A DNA stretch of 64,000 bases from Bartonella taylorii. GTDB lineage: Bacteria > Pseudomonadota > Alphaproteobacteria > Rhizobiales > Rhizobiaceae. A program made the translations under genes and the position numbers. The notes beneath the pieces are model-generated. The model was not told the DNA's origin. It searched no databases and saw nothing but the letters and a program-made list of their open reading frames with translations. Location of the stretch: the NCBI RefSeq assembly GCF_023920105.1, contig NZ_CP083693.1, positions 1,071,001 through 1,135,000 of the forward strand, read 5' to 3'. Shown here piece after piece: positions 19,124 to 27,824 of this stretch; positions within the stretch are counted from its first letter, which is position 1; each line of letters begins with the position of its first letter.

Positions 19124-19215
19124 CTTCCGCTCCTTATAAATCTTCTCTCTTTTTGTAAAAAATAACCCCAAACGGGGTGTAAACAGCTAAGCGATCATCT
19201 AACCGCCTCTTTACT

Positions 19216-20994
19216 TTAAAACCTCAACAAAGTTCGTATTTGAAATATTCCAGCAGAATTCCCCTGCTCTTTCGCTGTTAATTGGCTCAAAATATTCGAA
19301 TAAGACAGATCCATATCCAAAATCTCTCCGCTTGCATGGAAACCCACACTTGCTCCAACAAGACTGCCACCAAAACTGTTTTTGTCTGCATTATTGGCAG
19401 CTCTCCCTAAATCAAGCGCCACATAAGGTGCAAATTGGCTCATAAATTTACGCCCCATTCTCGAAGAAAAAGCTGGCAATAACAGCGACAATTCATTGCG
19501 CCAAAGCACTCCATTATTGCTGTAATAAACCGCCTCACGCACTCCACGAACAGATGAACTACCACCAAGCGACATTTGCTCTGAACTAAACAAAGTATCA
19601 GGCGACAATTGTCCGGAGAACAAAGTGTTATAGCGGAAATTATACTGGTGAAGCGAAAAGGGACGCATATAGCTTAGGGAAAAAGACAATTTGGAAAATT
19701 GCCCTTTCGGCGCGTTTTTTGTTGCATTCTCATTTTTTGTTGAAGTTTCTTGCTCTTTATCATCGTAAGCGCCAAGAATTGCTAATCCCTTATGAAACCC
19801 TATATGAGCGCTTAATTCTCCTCCCTGCCACTTGCGCGAATGATCAAGCTCAAAAACCGCAATAGCCAATTTGCGGCTGGAAACATCAACCCTACTGCCC
19901 ATAATAAAATTATCAGAATATTTCCATGTCAACCGCCCTGTAAGCCACGTCTTGCCCTCTTGATCGCGGTCGATAACCCGTGAAATCCACGGCGTCAGCG
20001 ATAAAGACTTACCCGCAGTCATAATATCGGAAAATATCCCCTTAATGGTCGAATGATATTGGCTCCAAACCCCATCCAAACCCGCTGTCCAATAACCATA
20101 GGGAATGGAAAATGAACCTGTTATCGTATCACTATTGGGACGCTTGCCCGAAAAATGATACGGACCACCATCCATGGAGCGCTGATAACTAAACGACCAT
20201 TGATCATTGCCCCTTAACAAATCATCAAAAGAAAGGCTTAAGCGCGTTTGATAAATTCCTGTTGCTTTAGCACCAAGATTATCGCTGGAAAGCGTGATGA
20301 GCCAAGGTTTCTGTTTTTCAATGTGAATATCAAGAATGGAACCACCAGAATTGCCTCCAGCACCAAGGTTAATGGTGGCTTGGCGAGAAAAAAGCCTATT
20401 GATTTGATCAAGCCCTTGCTCTATCTGGCGCAAATTGGTTGGCTTCCCAATCAGATCTGGAAATGCCGTAATGATTTCTCCTTGAAGTCTCCTCTCAACT
20501 TTATGCCCATCGAAGGTAATCGCTTCCATCACACCTTCAACAACAACAATCTTGAGATGACCGCCACTTAAATCTTGCTCGGGCAAATAAGCCCGCACCG
20601 CAATATAACCGCGCTTCATATAAAGCTTGGTCACCGCTTTAAGCACTTGGTTGATTTCGGCAATACCCAAACACCGCCCTTCCCAAAGAGAAATGGCTTC
20701 ATGAAGATCGGTGTGAGAAATCAACTGAGCACCAACAAGTTCAATGCTTTTGATCGGTAAACAGGTTTTCTCTGTTGAAACACCATCAGAAGCTCTAGAG
20801 CCATCATCGGGTAAAGATATCCTACGCGTTTCTCTCCTACGATGTAATTGTTGAAAATGCTGTTCTTGTGTTTGTTGACGTTGTATCCTCTCGGATTGAT
20901 CAATCGCTTGATCACGAATGCTTTGTGCAAAACTCGGCAACGAAAAAAGACACAAAAAAGCCGCGGCATACACAAAAAATAAAAAACAGCGCAT
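19216..20994 (-). CDS. fhaC: Two-partner secretion outer membrane transporter (TpsB/FhaC family)
   Basis: 592 residues. A signal peptide (MRCFLFFVYAAAFLCLFSLPSFAQ) is followed by a Gln/Arg-rich linker. A POTRA-type domain spans about 75-150 (CLPIKSIELVGAQLISHTDL, AYLPEQDLSGGHLKIVVVEG), with a 16-strand barrel to the C-terminal Phe (IRTLLRF). The barrel contains SLGGSSSVRGVREAVYYSNN, the conserved FhaC/ShlB motif. GAGGGGG lies 8 bp before the start. It is the first gene of the operon and would secrete FhaB across the outer membrane. Length is normal for the family and no defect is visible. Confidence 0.9.
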   Translation of the reverse strand: MRCFLFFVYAAAFLCLFSLPSFAQSIRDQAIDQSERIQRQQTQEQHFQQLHRRRETRRISLPDDGSRASDGVSTEKTCLPIKSIELVGAQLISHTDLHEAISLWEGRCLGIAEINQVLKAVTKLYMKRGYIAVRAYLPEQDLSGGHLKIVVVEGVMEAITFDGHKVERRLQGEIITAFPDLIGKPTNLRQIEQGLDQINRLFSRQATINLGAGGNSGGSILDIHIEKQKPWLITLSSDNLGAKATGIYQTRLSLSFDDLLRGNDQWSFSYQRSMDGGPYHFSGKRPNSDTITGSFSIPYGYWTAGLDGVWSQYHSTIKGIFSDIMTAGKSLSLTPWISRVIDRDQEGKTWLTGRLTWKYSDNFIMGSRVDVSSRKLAIAVFELDHSRKWQGGELSAHIGFHKGLAILGAYDDKEQETSTKNENATKNAPKGQFSKLSFSLSYMRPFSLHQYNFRYNTLFSGQLSPDTLFSSEQMSLGGSSSVRGVREAVYYSNNGVLWRNELSLLLPAFSSRMGRKFMSQFAPYVALDLGRAANNADKNSFGGSLVGASVGFHASGEILDMDLSYSNILSQLTAKEQGNSAGIFQIRTLLRF

Positions 20995-21446
20995 TCATTA
21001 TGCCCCCTCAAAGTGAGCAACAAAATGAACCATATCATCAGCGTCACAGAAAAAATCGCTAATCGCGTAACAATTTTTTAACTTTTTGATGAGAATAATG
21101 CTGCTAAAATCTAAGAGAAAAGCATAAACTATAGTATATACATCCGCTTCATTGTCGGTGCGAACCATATCATTCCCCCCGCTTTTGAAAATTTTACAAT
21201 GATACTGTTAAACGACAATCATCCACTCTATATGTTTCTTAATTTTAAGGTGCTATACGTAATATAATTTTGAGGTTCAAGTAAAGCCTTTTATTCACAG
21301 AATATATCTAATTTATTGGAACTGTTACATATTAGAGACAACAAAAACTACCACTTATTATGACATGATAAAAAATAGCATAACAATAACTTATTTACTA
21401 AAATAAGCAAAAAAAGTTTGTGATAACATGACTGATGTGGTGCTAG
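20995..21446. other. Gene-free AT-rich upstream region of fhaC
   Basis: About 450 bp without a credible ORF; only short fortuitous reading frames overlap the fhaC start. It should hold the fhaCB promoter (minus strand), but I cannot place convincing -35/-10 boxes. Confidence 0.4.
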
Positions 21447-21641
21447 CACATTTTAAAACTGCTTAGTGTTAAGACCTATAAAAAGAGTGGCATTGTGAAT
21501 GATACCAATCACTATGCTGTTGAAACCGTTGGCAACCCTGCTTACCCTTTAGAATTGTTTCAAAGGGTTATTCCCGTAAGTTTAGAAAAAATGAAAATCG
21601 TTAAGAGCTTACCAAAATTAGAAATAAGAGAAACTGAATGA
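21447..21641 (+). pseudogene. C-terminal relic of a predicted helicase (possibly type ISP restriction-modification)
   Basis: A 64-residue open frame preceded by an in-frame stop (TAG at 21444). It reads YKKSGIVNDTNHYAVETVGN and PLELFQRVIPVSLEKMKIV, and ends LPKLEIRETE. This resembles, from memory, the extreme C-terminus of large DEAD/DEAH 'predicted helicase' or type ISP R-M proteins (SGIVNDPNDW, then a segment ending in V-LP). Nothing upstream continues it. A hairpin follows at 21682-21717. The family assignment is tentative. Confidence 0.4.
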
Positions 21642-21681
21642 CTTATAAAGTATGCTAACATAATGGGTATGATAAACTCAC

Positions 21682-21717
21682 AAGGGGTATAGATTATAGC
21701 GATTAGTCTATACCTCT
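21682..21717. terminator. Hairpin downstream of the helicase relic
   Basis: Inverted repeat GGGGTATAGA ... TCTATACCTC with a ~14-nt loop, about 40 bp after the relic's stop. A weak T-rich tail follows. Probably a leftover rho-independent terminator of the lost gene. Confidence 0.4.
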
Positions 21718-22307
21718 CTTATTAAGTTGCTTACATACAATCTTAAAAGGAGTGTTTATCATGTGTTATTCTAAAAGATAAGGCTTTGCACTTTTAAACA
21801 CTCTACTTTGGATTGCTTTTAAAAGACTATATCGTAATCTAAAATGATAGATGTATACTTTTCGAAAGCTCTGTTTAAAGAGAGTTCAATAATCTCTATA
21901 ATTATCAATCTCTCTTTAGATGTTTTATAACAAATAAATCACATTATCATCTTTATCATTTCCCTTATGAAAATGAAAAATGATGCCATGACTATAAAGA
22001 ACATAACAGCTATAGAGAAAGCAAAAATGCAAATGAAGGCATTGGTTATAAGAGCGCGGTGCTATTAAGGTTGTTTACATTAGAGACCCTTATAAACAAA
22101 ATTCACAAAAAATTTAAAATTCATTTAGTAAAAAAAACTGATAGGTTATAAATATAAAAATACGCATAATAAGAGCGTTTCTAAATATTATAAATGTATA
22201 GATTCAAAAAATAACGCAATCATTTTATAAAGCCCATAATATAGCTTTAAAAGCACATAAATATAAAAGAAGCAATTGATAATCATACGACAATATCAAT
22301 ACACAAC
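21718..22307. other. AT-rich region without a supported gene
   Basis: About 590 bp of low-complexity AT-rich DNA. The only notable item is an AAAAGGAGTG ribosome-site-like sequence before an ATG at about 21760, which opens a frame of only six codons (MCYSKR). It is probably the stump of a deleted gene. Confidence 0.35.
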
Positions 22308-23003
22308 GTATTTAAAAAATACGAATTTATTGATGACTGTGAATATATAGATGGTCATTTCTTAACTCGCATTCGTGCTTTAAGAGATTTTGATGATGTC
22401 AAAAAAGGCGATTTAGGGGGGTATATTGAAAATGAAAACAACCTCTCTCATGAGGGTAATTGCTGGGTTTATAATAAAGCGCGGGTCTTTGAAAATGCAC
22501 GCGTCTTTGGAAATGCTAAAGTAAAAAGCTTTTTTGTCGACGTCTATGGCAATGCTCAAATTTATGGAAATGCTATTTTTGAAGGCATGACATTAAAAGA
22601 CAATGCGAAGCTGTCGGGCAATGCACATGCTAGCAACGCCGTTGTAATTGAAGGAAATGCACAAATTTATGATAACGCCCGGGTAACTGATCATGCTCAT
22701 ATTTCTGATAATGCTGTCATTTGTGATGATGCCCATGTCGGAGGCAATGCAAAAATAAGTGGCTCTGCTTATATTTGTGATGAATCGCGTGTTTTTGATG
22801 ATGCCGTTATTTGTGATGCTCTTATCTCTGGCAATTCTTATATTCACAGCAATGTCTCTCTAACCGCTAATGAAGATATCTGTGATGATGCATATCCTGA
22901 GTTTGGTAGCGAAGATGATTATTATCGTCATGAATATTATGCTGATTGTGAGGGCTATTATGACGATGATAATGACAGCCAATATGAAAGTGACGCTGCG
23001 TAA
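22308..23003 (+). pseudogene. YdcK-like beta-helix repeat protein, copy 1 (start codon lost)
   Basis: The frame is open from 22251. The homologous protein begins at 22308 as VFKKYEFIDD, where its paralogues have M.KK(Y/F); the codon is GTA, not ATG, and no ribosome site precedes it. It continues through RIRALRDFDDVKKGDLGGY and LSHEGNCWVYNKARVFENAR, then about 20 six-residue units of the type (Y/F)-x-N-A-x-(V/I). It ends in an acidic Tyr/Asp-rich tail. The only in-frame ATG (22587) would yield 138 residues lacking the conserved head. Family resemblance is to E. coli YdcK (left-handed beta-helix, function unknown). Confidence 0.6.
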
Positions 23004-23040
23004 TTGAACGCACGGGTGGTGCGGGGGCGCCCTCCTTTCA
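23001..23040 (+). repeat. GC-rich direct repeat after YdcK-like copy 1
   Basis: Begins at the stop codon (TAATTGAACGCACGGGTGGT) and continues into GCGGGGGCGCCCTCC. The same block follows copy 2 at 23634-23676, and a shorter version (GTGGGGGCGCTTTTC) follows copy 3 near 24527. The GGGCGCCC core is self-complementary and is followed by T-rich sequence in copy 2. It may act as a terminator, or it marks the duplication unit. Confidence 0.45.
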
Positions 23041-23085
23041 AATTCTTTCATGCAAAAATTTAATCTCTTATAAAGGAATTGTGCT

Positions 23086-23640
23086 ATGCAAAAGAAGTTT
23101 GCACTCACAAAAGAGACACGTGTATTTGGTGAATATGTTCTTTACCGTATTAAAGCATTAAAAGACTTTGCTGATGTTAAGGCTGGTGACCTTGGTGGCT
23201 TTATAGAAAAGGAAGATAACCTCTCTCATGAGGGCAATTGCTGGGTGTATAATGAAGCTCTTGTGTTTAAAAATGGTCGGGTTTATGAAAATGCAAGGGT
23301 TTTTGACAATGCTATCACTTGTGGTCATATCTATGGTCATGCGCGGGTTTATGACAATGCTGTTATTTCTGATAATTCCCGTGTCTATGGCAATGCTCAT
23401 GTTTATGGCAAGGCTATTATTTATGATAATGCCTATGTATATGACAATGCTAGGGTTTATGAAAACGCCCGTATAGCAAATAACGTGCATGTTTGTGAAA
23501 ATGCTCATATCCATGGCATTGCTGTTATTCGTGAAAATGTTGGTGGGTCTACTGAGATTAAAACCTATATTGAACGGCTCTCCCCTTATGGTGAATTAGA
23601 GATTGTCTATGTCTCACCAAAAATAAAGCAGCATAATTGA
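23086..23640 (+). CDS. YdcK-like beta-helix repeat protein, copy 2
   Basis: 184 residues, ATG preceded by AAAGGAATTGTGCT. The head RIKALKDFADVKAGDLGGF, with EDNLSHEGNCWVYNEALVF after it, matches the YdcK head (FNDVKAGTSGGWVD, LSQQGDCWIYDE). It is followed by ~16 hexapeptide-like units (VYDNAVISDNSRVYGNAHVY) predicted to coil into a left-handed beta-helix, as in bacterial acyltransferases and YdcK. A short non-repeat C-terminus ends KIKQHN. No catalytic residue can be named. Such genes often occur as arrays near prophages in Bartonella, but their role is unknown. Confidence 0.65.
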   Translation: MQKKFALTKETRVFGEYVLYRIKALKDFADVKAGDLGGFIEKEDNLSHEGNCWVYNEALVFKNGRVYENARVFDNAITCGHIYGHARVYDNAVISDNSRVYGNAHVYGKAIIYDNAYVYDNARVYENARIANNVHVCENAHIHGIAVIRENVGGSTEIKTYIERLSPYGELEIVYVSPKIKQHN

Positions 23641-23676
23641 ACGCATGGGTGGTGCGGGGGCGCCCCCTTTTCAACC
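23634..23676 (+). repeat. GC-rich direct repeat after YdcK-like copy 2
   Basis: Nearly identical to 23001-23040 (TAATTGAACGCATGGGTGGT, then GCGGGGGCGCCCCCTTTTC). Perfect GGGGGCGCCCCC palindrome followed by TTTT, so a transcription terminator is plausible. Confidence 0.45.
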
Positions 23677-23736
23677 AAATATTCCCATTCCAAATTTTAG
23701 CAAATCTTTATCACATTAGATTGTGAAGGTGTTCTT

Positions 23737-24516
23737 ATGTGCAAAAAATACATTATAACAAATGAAAGCAAACAAATTAAAGATCGGATGACTAAACAGA
23801 TTACAAACCTTTATCGCATTAAAGCTCTAAAAGATTTTGATGATGTCAAAGCTGGCGATCTAGGCGGCTTTATTGAAAAGGAAGCCAATCTCTCTCATGA
23901 GGGCAATTGCTGGGTTTATGATGATGCATGGGTTTATGGGCATGCCCGTATTTGTGACAATGCAAAAATACGTCATAACTCTCAAATCTGTGGTCATGTC
24001 TATGGCAATGCTGAGATTTATGGCAAGGCTTTTATCTCTCAATATGCAAAAATTTATGACAATGCTTGTGTCTATGGAATTGCCCATGTGGCTGGTTATG
24101 TTTATGGCAATGCCCATGTGGGAGGGAGCGCCCGTATTTATACAGAAGCACATATTTATGACAATGCTCTCCTTTCTCATAATGCGTGGATTTATAATTA
24201 TGCAAGGGGTTATGGGCATGCTCAGGTTTCGGGCTCTGTCTGTGTTTACAGCCATGCTAAGATTTATAATTATGCTGTTGTTAATAGCCGTGCAAAAATT
24301 TATGGCAAGGTTTATGGCAATGCTAGCGTGGGGGGCAATGCTGAGGTTTATGGTTCTGTTTATGGCAATGCAAAGATCTCATATTATGCAAAGGTCTGGG
24401 GTAAAGCTTATGGCAAGGCAAAATTAAACAGACAAAGTAAGCTAAGGGTGGTACCCAAAAATTGTGAGGTTTATGAAAGCGATAATGTTGTCAAGATTGT
24501 TGATACAGAAGAGTAA
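23737..24516 (+). CDS. YdcK-like beta-helix repeat protein, copy 3
   Basis: 259 residues. The N-terminal 35 residues differ from the other copies (MCKKYIITNESKQIKDRMTK), then come the common head (RIKALKDFDDVKAGDLGGF, LSHEGNCWVYDDAWVY) and about 28 six-residue units rich in YGNA, YDNA and GGNA. The tail is basic (KLNRQSKLRVVPKNCEVYES). Longer than copy 2 by internal repeat expansion. A start at the later ATG (MTKQITNLYRIKALK) is also possible. Function unknown; the left-handed beta-helix prediction is strong. Confidence 0.65.
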   Translation: MCKKYIITNESKQIKDRMTKQITNLYRIKALKDFDDVKAGDLGGFIEKEANLSHEGNCWVYDDAWVYGHARICDNAKIRHNSQICGHVYGNAEIYGKAFISQYAKIYDNACVYGIAHVAGYVYGNAHVGGSARIYTEAHIYDNALLSHNAWIYNYARGYGHAQVSGSVCVYSHAKIYNYAVVNSRAKIYGKVYGNASVGGNAEVYGSVYGNAKISYYAKVWGKAYGKAKLNRQSKLRVVPKNCEVYESDNVVKIVDTEE

Positions 24517-25854
24517 AAAAACAAGCGTGGGGGCGCTTTTCTTATGGCTATAAGCGCATCATAAAAGAGAGAAAAAGAAAGCCGTACCATTTACGTGACG
24601 CGGCTTATGAATGAAGATATAACGAATGAATCATAAATATGAGTTTACCAATAAATGGTAATGCCTGTATACAAAACATATCATATTGCAAGCGCTCTAT
24701 GAGAGATATGAAAACTTATCAAAAGGAACGTAAATGATAGGTATGATCTTGATAGCATTCATTTGAATAAGAGAAACTATAAACGCTTTATAGATTTATC
24801 AATCCAATCAAAAGAAATATGTATTAAGTGAATAGTTTGTAACAAAATCCGTTTTTACATTTACGAGCGTTGGTTTTTTAAAACAGCTTTTCATAAGATA
24901 AATAAACAAACGCTTTTATCAAACGCAAAGCTTTAAAAACTGTTATAAACATCAGTTTCAAACGTTTAAACGTTCATTCAGAAAGGTTCTCATAAATGCC
25001 TTTTCTCTTTGCACTCAAACGTAGCTTCTTTATAAATTAGCCGGTCCATTTTTGGGCTCGTTAAAATCAACCACCCCAATTTTGGGGGCGTTATCCTTTA
25101 AATAGAGGCATTCATTCTTTAAACAATATCGCTTTTGACTCCAAAATTGAGTAAAATCCCATGCCTTTATGATGTTACAATGATTTTGAACTTTGCTTGC
25201 TTATCTTGTCTCAATAGGTGCTTCCAAATTTGGGGTGACTAAAATCTCTCAATCCAAATTTGGATCAACCCTATTTGGCTTCGTATTTTTAAACTATAAC
25301 TTTTAAAACGTTTTTTTCTTTCTTGCATTATGTCATTAAAAGGCTTTTGATTTCATACCTGCTATTTCGTACCTTGGTAAAAAAATACCGCGGTTATAAA
25401 ATTGATCTTATCTTTAAATCTTTTTATGCAATCTTTAAAAGGTTCGGTGTTATGATGATGCTGTTATGACAGCTCTCTATTTTGCGCTCGCCAATTTTGG
25501 CGAATGTTAATTTGTTCCTTATGCTATTAACAAACCAATCTTTAAAACAAGATGTGATCTTTAAACGTATGTTATTGAAAATTCCAAACAACTAAATTTT
25601 AAAACAATGCGATTTTTAAGTGATAAAAACGTATCATAAAATTTATGAACTGTTATGAATGATAGCTGCTTTTCATTTCATTTGAATACACACATGCGTT
25701 ATAATATTTACATCATGATTAGCTTTTTATGCTCTATTCATACATGGCAATCTTATGTAAAAAATGGTCAAATGAATCATACATAAAAGTATGGATTCTT
25801 AAGTGGATTCATATAAAATAATTGCACTCAACATATTGACTTTATTAGTTTTTT
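24517..25854. other. 1.3-kb non-coding region with a palindrome cluster
   Basis: No credible ORF. Between 25046 and 25502 lie six related A/T-centred palindromes (core CCAAATTTGG), several followed by TAAAATC (see the separate entry). The rest is AT-rich without recognisable genes. Confidence 0.45.
25046..25502. repeat. Cluster of six CCAAATTTGG-type palindromes
   Basis: Sites: CCATTTTTGG (25046), CCCCAATTTTGGGG (25074-25087), ACTCCAAAATTGAGT (25138-25152), CCAAATTTGG (25223-25232), ATCCAAATTTGGAT (25252-25265) and CGCCAATTTTGGCG (25489-25502). Three of them are followed within ~12 bp by TAAAATC. Could be operators, iterons or decayed repeats of a mobile element. Confidence 0.45.
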
Positions 25855-26124
25855 ATGTATAATATGATGCTGTATCTCAACAAAGGTTCAAAGGTTTATG
25901 TAGAGGGCAAATTACAGACACGTAAATGGAAAGATAAAAACGGTGGTGAACATCTTGCAACAGAGATTGTCTTACCACAATTCAAAGGTGAATTGTATTT
26001 GCTTGATGCTAAGAAAGAGCAATCTGCACCCCCTACCCCTTCACTCATTACTTCTCAAAGTTATGCTATCGCTTCAGGGGCTGCTGATCATAGCATATCT
26101 CTTAATGATCGCATACCATTCTGA
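25855..26124 (+). pseudogene. ssb: Single-stranded DNA-binding protein, N-terminally truncated (prophage-type)
   Basis: 89 residues. [20 protein letters not shown] and [18 protein letters not shown] are the second half of the SSB OB-fold. The protein ends SLNDRIPF, a variant of the DDxIPF tip that binds partner proteins. The first ~60 residues of a normal SSB (~150-170 residues) are missing, and upstream DNA is non-coding. It opens the prophage-like block. Probably inactive for DNA binding as a complete domain. Confidence 0.7.
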
Positions 26125-26134
26125 TTGATAAAAT

Positions 26135-26671
26135 ATGACAAAAAGAAAAAAACGTGCAAAACGTGGTCGTCCACGGATTAACGGATGTGTGAGAGAACCA
26201 AATGGACGCATCTCACGAGCAAAAACACCGCATGACCCCATGGATAAATTGGCAATTGAAATGCGCGCTAAGCGCTTTGGTCTAACCATAGAAGACGCTA
26301 AAAATCCGCTTTCCGGTACCTATATCGGGCGACTTTATTTGCAAGGCGAACTCAATCGAGACCAATATGATGCTGCACAAAAATATCTTGAAGTGAGAAA
26401 CAATTATCTATGTGCAAAAGCCTTGCCTAGTGCTATTTATGATGAAATGCCTAAAACTTCTGATAACGGAGCAAGAGAGAAATGGGTACAGATAGCAACA
26501 GAACATCTTGTAGCTGTAAAAGGTGTTGTTCAAGAAGCGCAGTGTTTACACCGTCAATATAACCTTCATGCCGCATTACAGTATCTTGTTATAGAAGATC
26601 AATCACTACCACATCTTGTGCTTTCATTGCGTATTGCTCTTAATGTGCTTTATAAGCATTTTAGCCGTTAA
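26135..26671 (+). CDS. Prophage protein of unknown function
   Basis: 178 residues, starting MTKRKKRAKRGRPRINGCVR (very basic N-terminus), 10 bp after the SSB remnant. It includes GLTIEDAKNPLSGTYIGRLY and a helical C-terminus (LRIALNVLYKHFSR). Its placement after an SSB-like gene suggests an early/replication phage protein that contacts DNA through the basic tail. I do not recognise a named domain. Confidence 0.5.
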   Translation: MTKRKKRAKRGRPRINGCVREPNGRISRAKTPHDPMDKLAIEMRAKRFGLTIEDAKNPLSGTYIGRLYLQGELNRDQYDAAQKYLEVRNNYLCAKALPSAIYDEMPKTSDNGAREKWVQIATEHLVAVKGVVQEAQCLHRQYNLHAALQYLVIEDQSLPHLVLSLRIALNVLYKHFSR

Positions 26672-26678
26672 AAAAGAA

Positions 26679-26706
26679 TTGACATCAGATGAAAAATCAT
26701 TAAAAT
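26679..26706 (+). promoter_or_regulatory. Promoter of hicAB
   Basis: TTGACA (26679-26684), 16-bp spacer, TAAAAT (26701-26706): a good sigma-70-type promoter 33 bp before the hicA start. Confidence 0.6.
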
Positions 26707-26723
26707 GTGTATATATTTACACA
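26706..26723. promoter_or_regulatory. Probable HicB operator
   Basis: Inverted repeat TGTGTA-TATATT-TACACA directly over the -10 box and start site of the hicAB promoter, where an autoregulatory antitoxin would bind. Confidence 0.55.
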
Positions 26724-26738
26724 TTATGAGTTTGGGTA

Positions 26739-26939
26739 ATGGAACAAGATAGCCGAAAAATCATTGCAAAATTAAAGCGTGATGGCTTTGAACTTGTCAA
26801 AGTAAAAGGTTCTCATCATAAATTAAAAAAAGATGGTAAGGTTGTTATTGTTCCACACCCTAAAAAAAATCTTCCGATTGGGACAGCACGTTCTATCGCA
26901 CAACAAGCAGGCTGGTTAAAAAAAGGAGAAGAAGAATGA
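26739..26939 (+). CDS. hicA: HicA mRNA interferase toxin
   Basis: 66 residues with the HicA double-stranded-RNA-binding-like fold: MEQDSRKIIAKLKRDGFELV, KGSHHKLKKDGK (catalytic His in GSHH) and VPHPKKNLPIGTARSIAQQA. HicA cleaves mRNA to stop growth and is neutralised by HicB. The stop overlaps the hicB start (ATGA), a standard hicAB arrangement. Intact in length and motifs. Confidence 0.9.
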   Translation: MEQDSRKIIAKLKRDGFELVKVKGSHHKLKKDGKVVIVPHPKKNLPIGTARSIAQQAGWLKKGEEE

Positions 26940-27331
26940 AAAGATTTTTTGCTCTTGTTCATAAAGATGAATATTCTGCTTTTGGTGTTCAGTTTCCTGA
27001 TTTTGAGGGGCTTTTTTCTGCTGCTGATGAGGAAGAAAATTTAATCGCAAATGCAACAGAAGCACTTCAACTTTATTGTGAAGATATAGATATAGTGCCT
27101 ATTCCTTCAAAATTTGAAGAAGTCATACAACGGGAATCTGTCAAAACAGCTTTGTCAGAAGGAGCTTTTTTAATACAAGTCCCCTTTATTGAAAATGATG
27201 CAGAAGTGGTACGTACGAATATATCCATTGAAAGAGGGCTCTTACGTGCAATTGATGATTGTGCACAAGAAAGAGGCTTAACGAGATCTGCTTTTTTGGC
27301 AACAGCAGCGCGTCATGAGCTTAATATTTAG
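26936..27331 (+). CDS. hicB: HicB antitoxin
   Basis: 131 residues. The N-terminal half is the HicB partial RNase-H fold (KDEYSAFGVQFPDFEGLFSA, ATEALQLYCED). The C-terminal half has a ribbon-helix-helix-type segment (NISIERGLLRAIDDCAQERG, TRSAFLATAARHEL) for DNA binding. It binds HicA and represses the operon, probably at 26706-26723. Confidence 0.9.
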   Translation: MKRFFALVHKDEYSAFGVQFPDFEGLFSAADEEENLIANATEALQLYCEDIDIVPIPSKFEEVIQRESVKTALSEGAFLIQVPFIENDAEVVRTNISIERGLLRAIDDCAQERGLTRSAFLATAARHELNI

Positions 27332-27824
27332 CTCATCGATTTGGAGAAATTTCTCACTCTAGATTTTTTTTACAAAAGCGTGTAATTGCATATGACCCGC
27401 AAACTATTAATGAAAATCAAAAGGCGGCAGGTAAACAAAACGCTATAATTAAGAGGGATATAACTATCATTGATACCATATACATGGCATCTAATAATTC
27501 TGAACCTGTCATTGCCTTTCCCTCCTATAAATAATTTCTCAATAATTTATAAAATCTAAAATGTTTTAGAAAATTCTATATATTCTATTTTAAAATAAAA
27601 AACACAATATATTGATTTTTTGTTGACAGTATGTGAAAAATCGTATTTAATGACACCACTGCATTAGTCTTATTGCGTCAAAAATTCAAAAATATCTCCT
27701 AAAATTCAGTAAAATGTGAACTTGAAACGTGACTTGAAAGCCCTGTTTTCTGGGTAATTCCGGCTAATCTATTTTTCAAATAACAAAAATCATTAATTGA
27801 CTAATTTATGACTCGAAAGGAGCA
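27332..27824. other. Intergenic region hicB to the 27825 gene
   Basis: About 490 bp. Apart from the small membrane peptide on the minus strand I see only AT-rich DNA, with TTGACAG near 27622 as a possible -35 box for the downstream prophage genes. Confidence 0.35.
27417..27512 (-). CDS. 31-residue single-span membrane peptide (novel small ORF)
   Basis: ATG at 27510-27512 preceded by a strong ribosome site (GGAGGG, about 8 bp away). The peptide begins MTGSELLDAMYMVS and has one hydrophobic span (MIVISLLIIAFCLPAAF) up to the stop. It lies convergent to hicAB, in otherwise gene-free DNA. Size and hydrophobicity recall type I toxins or a phage holin/antiholin fragment. I know no homologue; function is not inferred further. 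Confidence 0.45.
   Translation of the reverse strand: MTGSELLDAMYMVSMIVISLLIIAFCLPAAF

Noticed and set aside
20721..21047. 108-codon minus-strand ORF overlapping the fhaC start
   Set aside because: Out of frame with fhaC, composition unlike a protein, and no ribosome site; the fhaC signal peptide and start explain this DNA.
22593..23514. Minus-strand ORFs (82-131 codons) opposite the beta-helix repeat genes
   Set aside because: Their repetitive Ile/Met/Asn composition is the mirror of the hexapeptide repeats; no independent start signals.
22400..24500. Possible CRISPR array because of regular short repeats
   Set aside because: The repeats are 18-bp coding periods for (Y/F)xNAx(V/I), degenerate at third positions, with no constant repeat/unique spacer pattern. 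No CRISPR or cas gene seen anywhere in the window.
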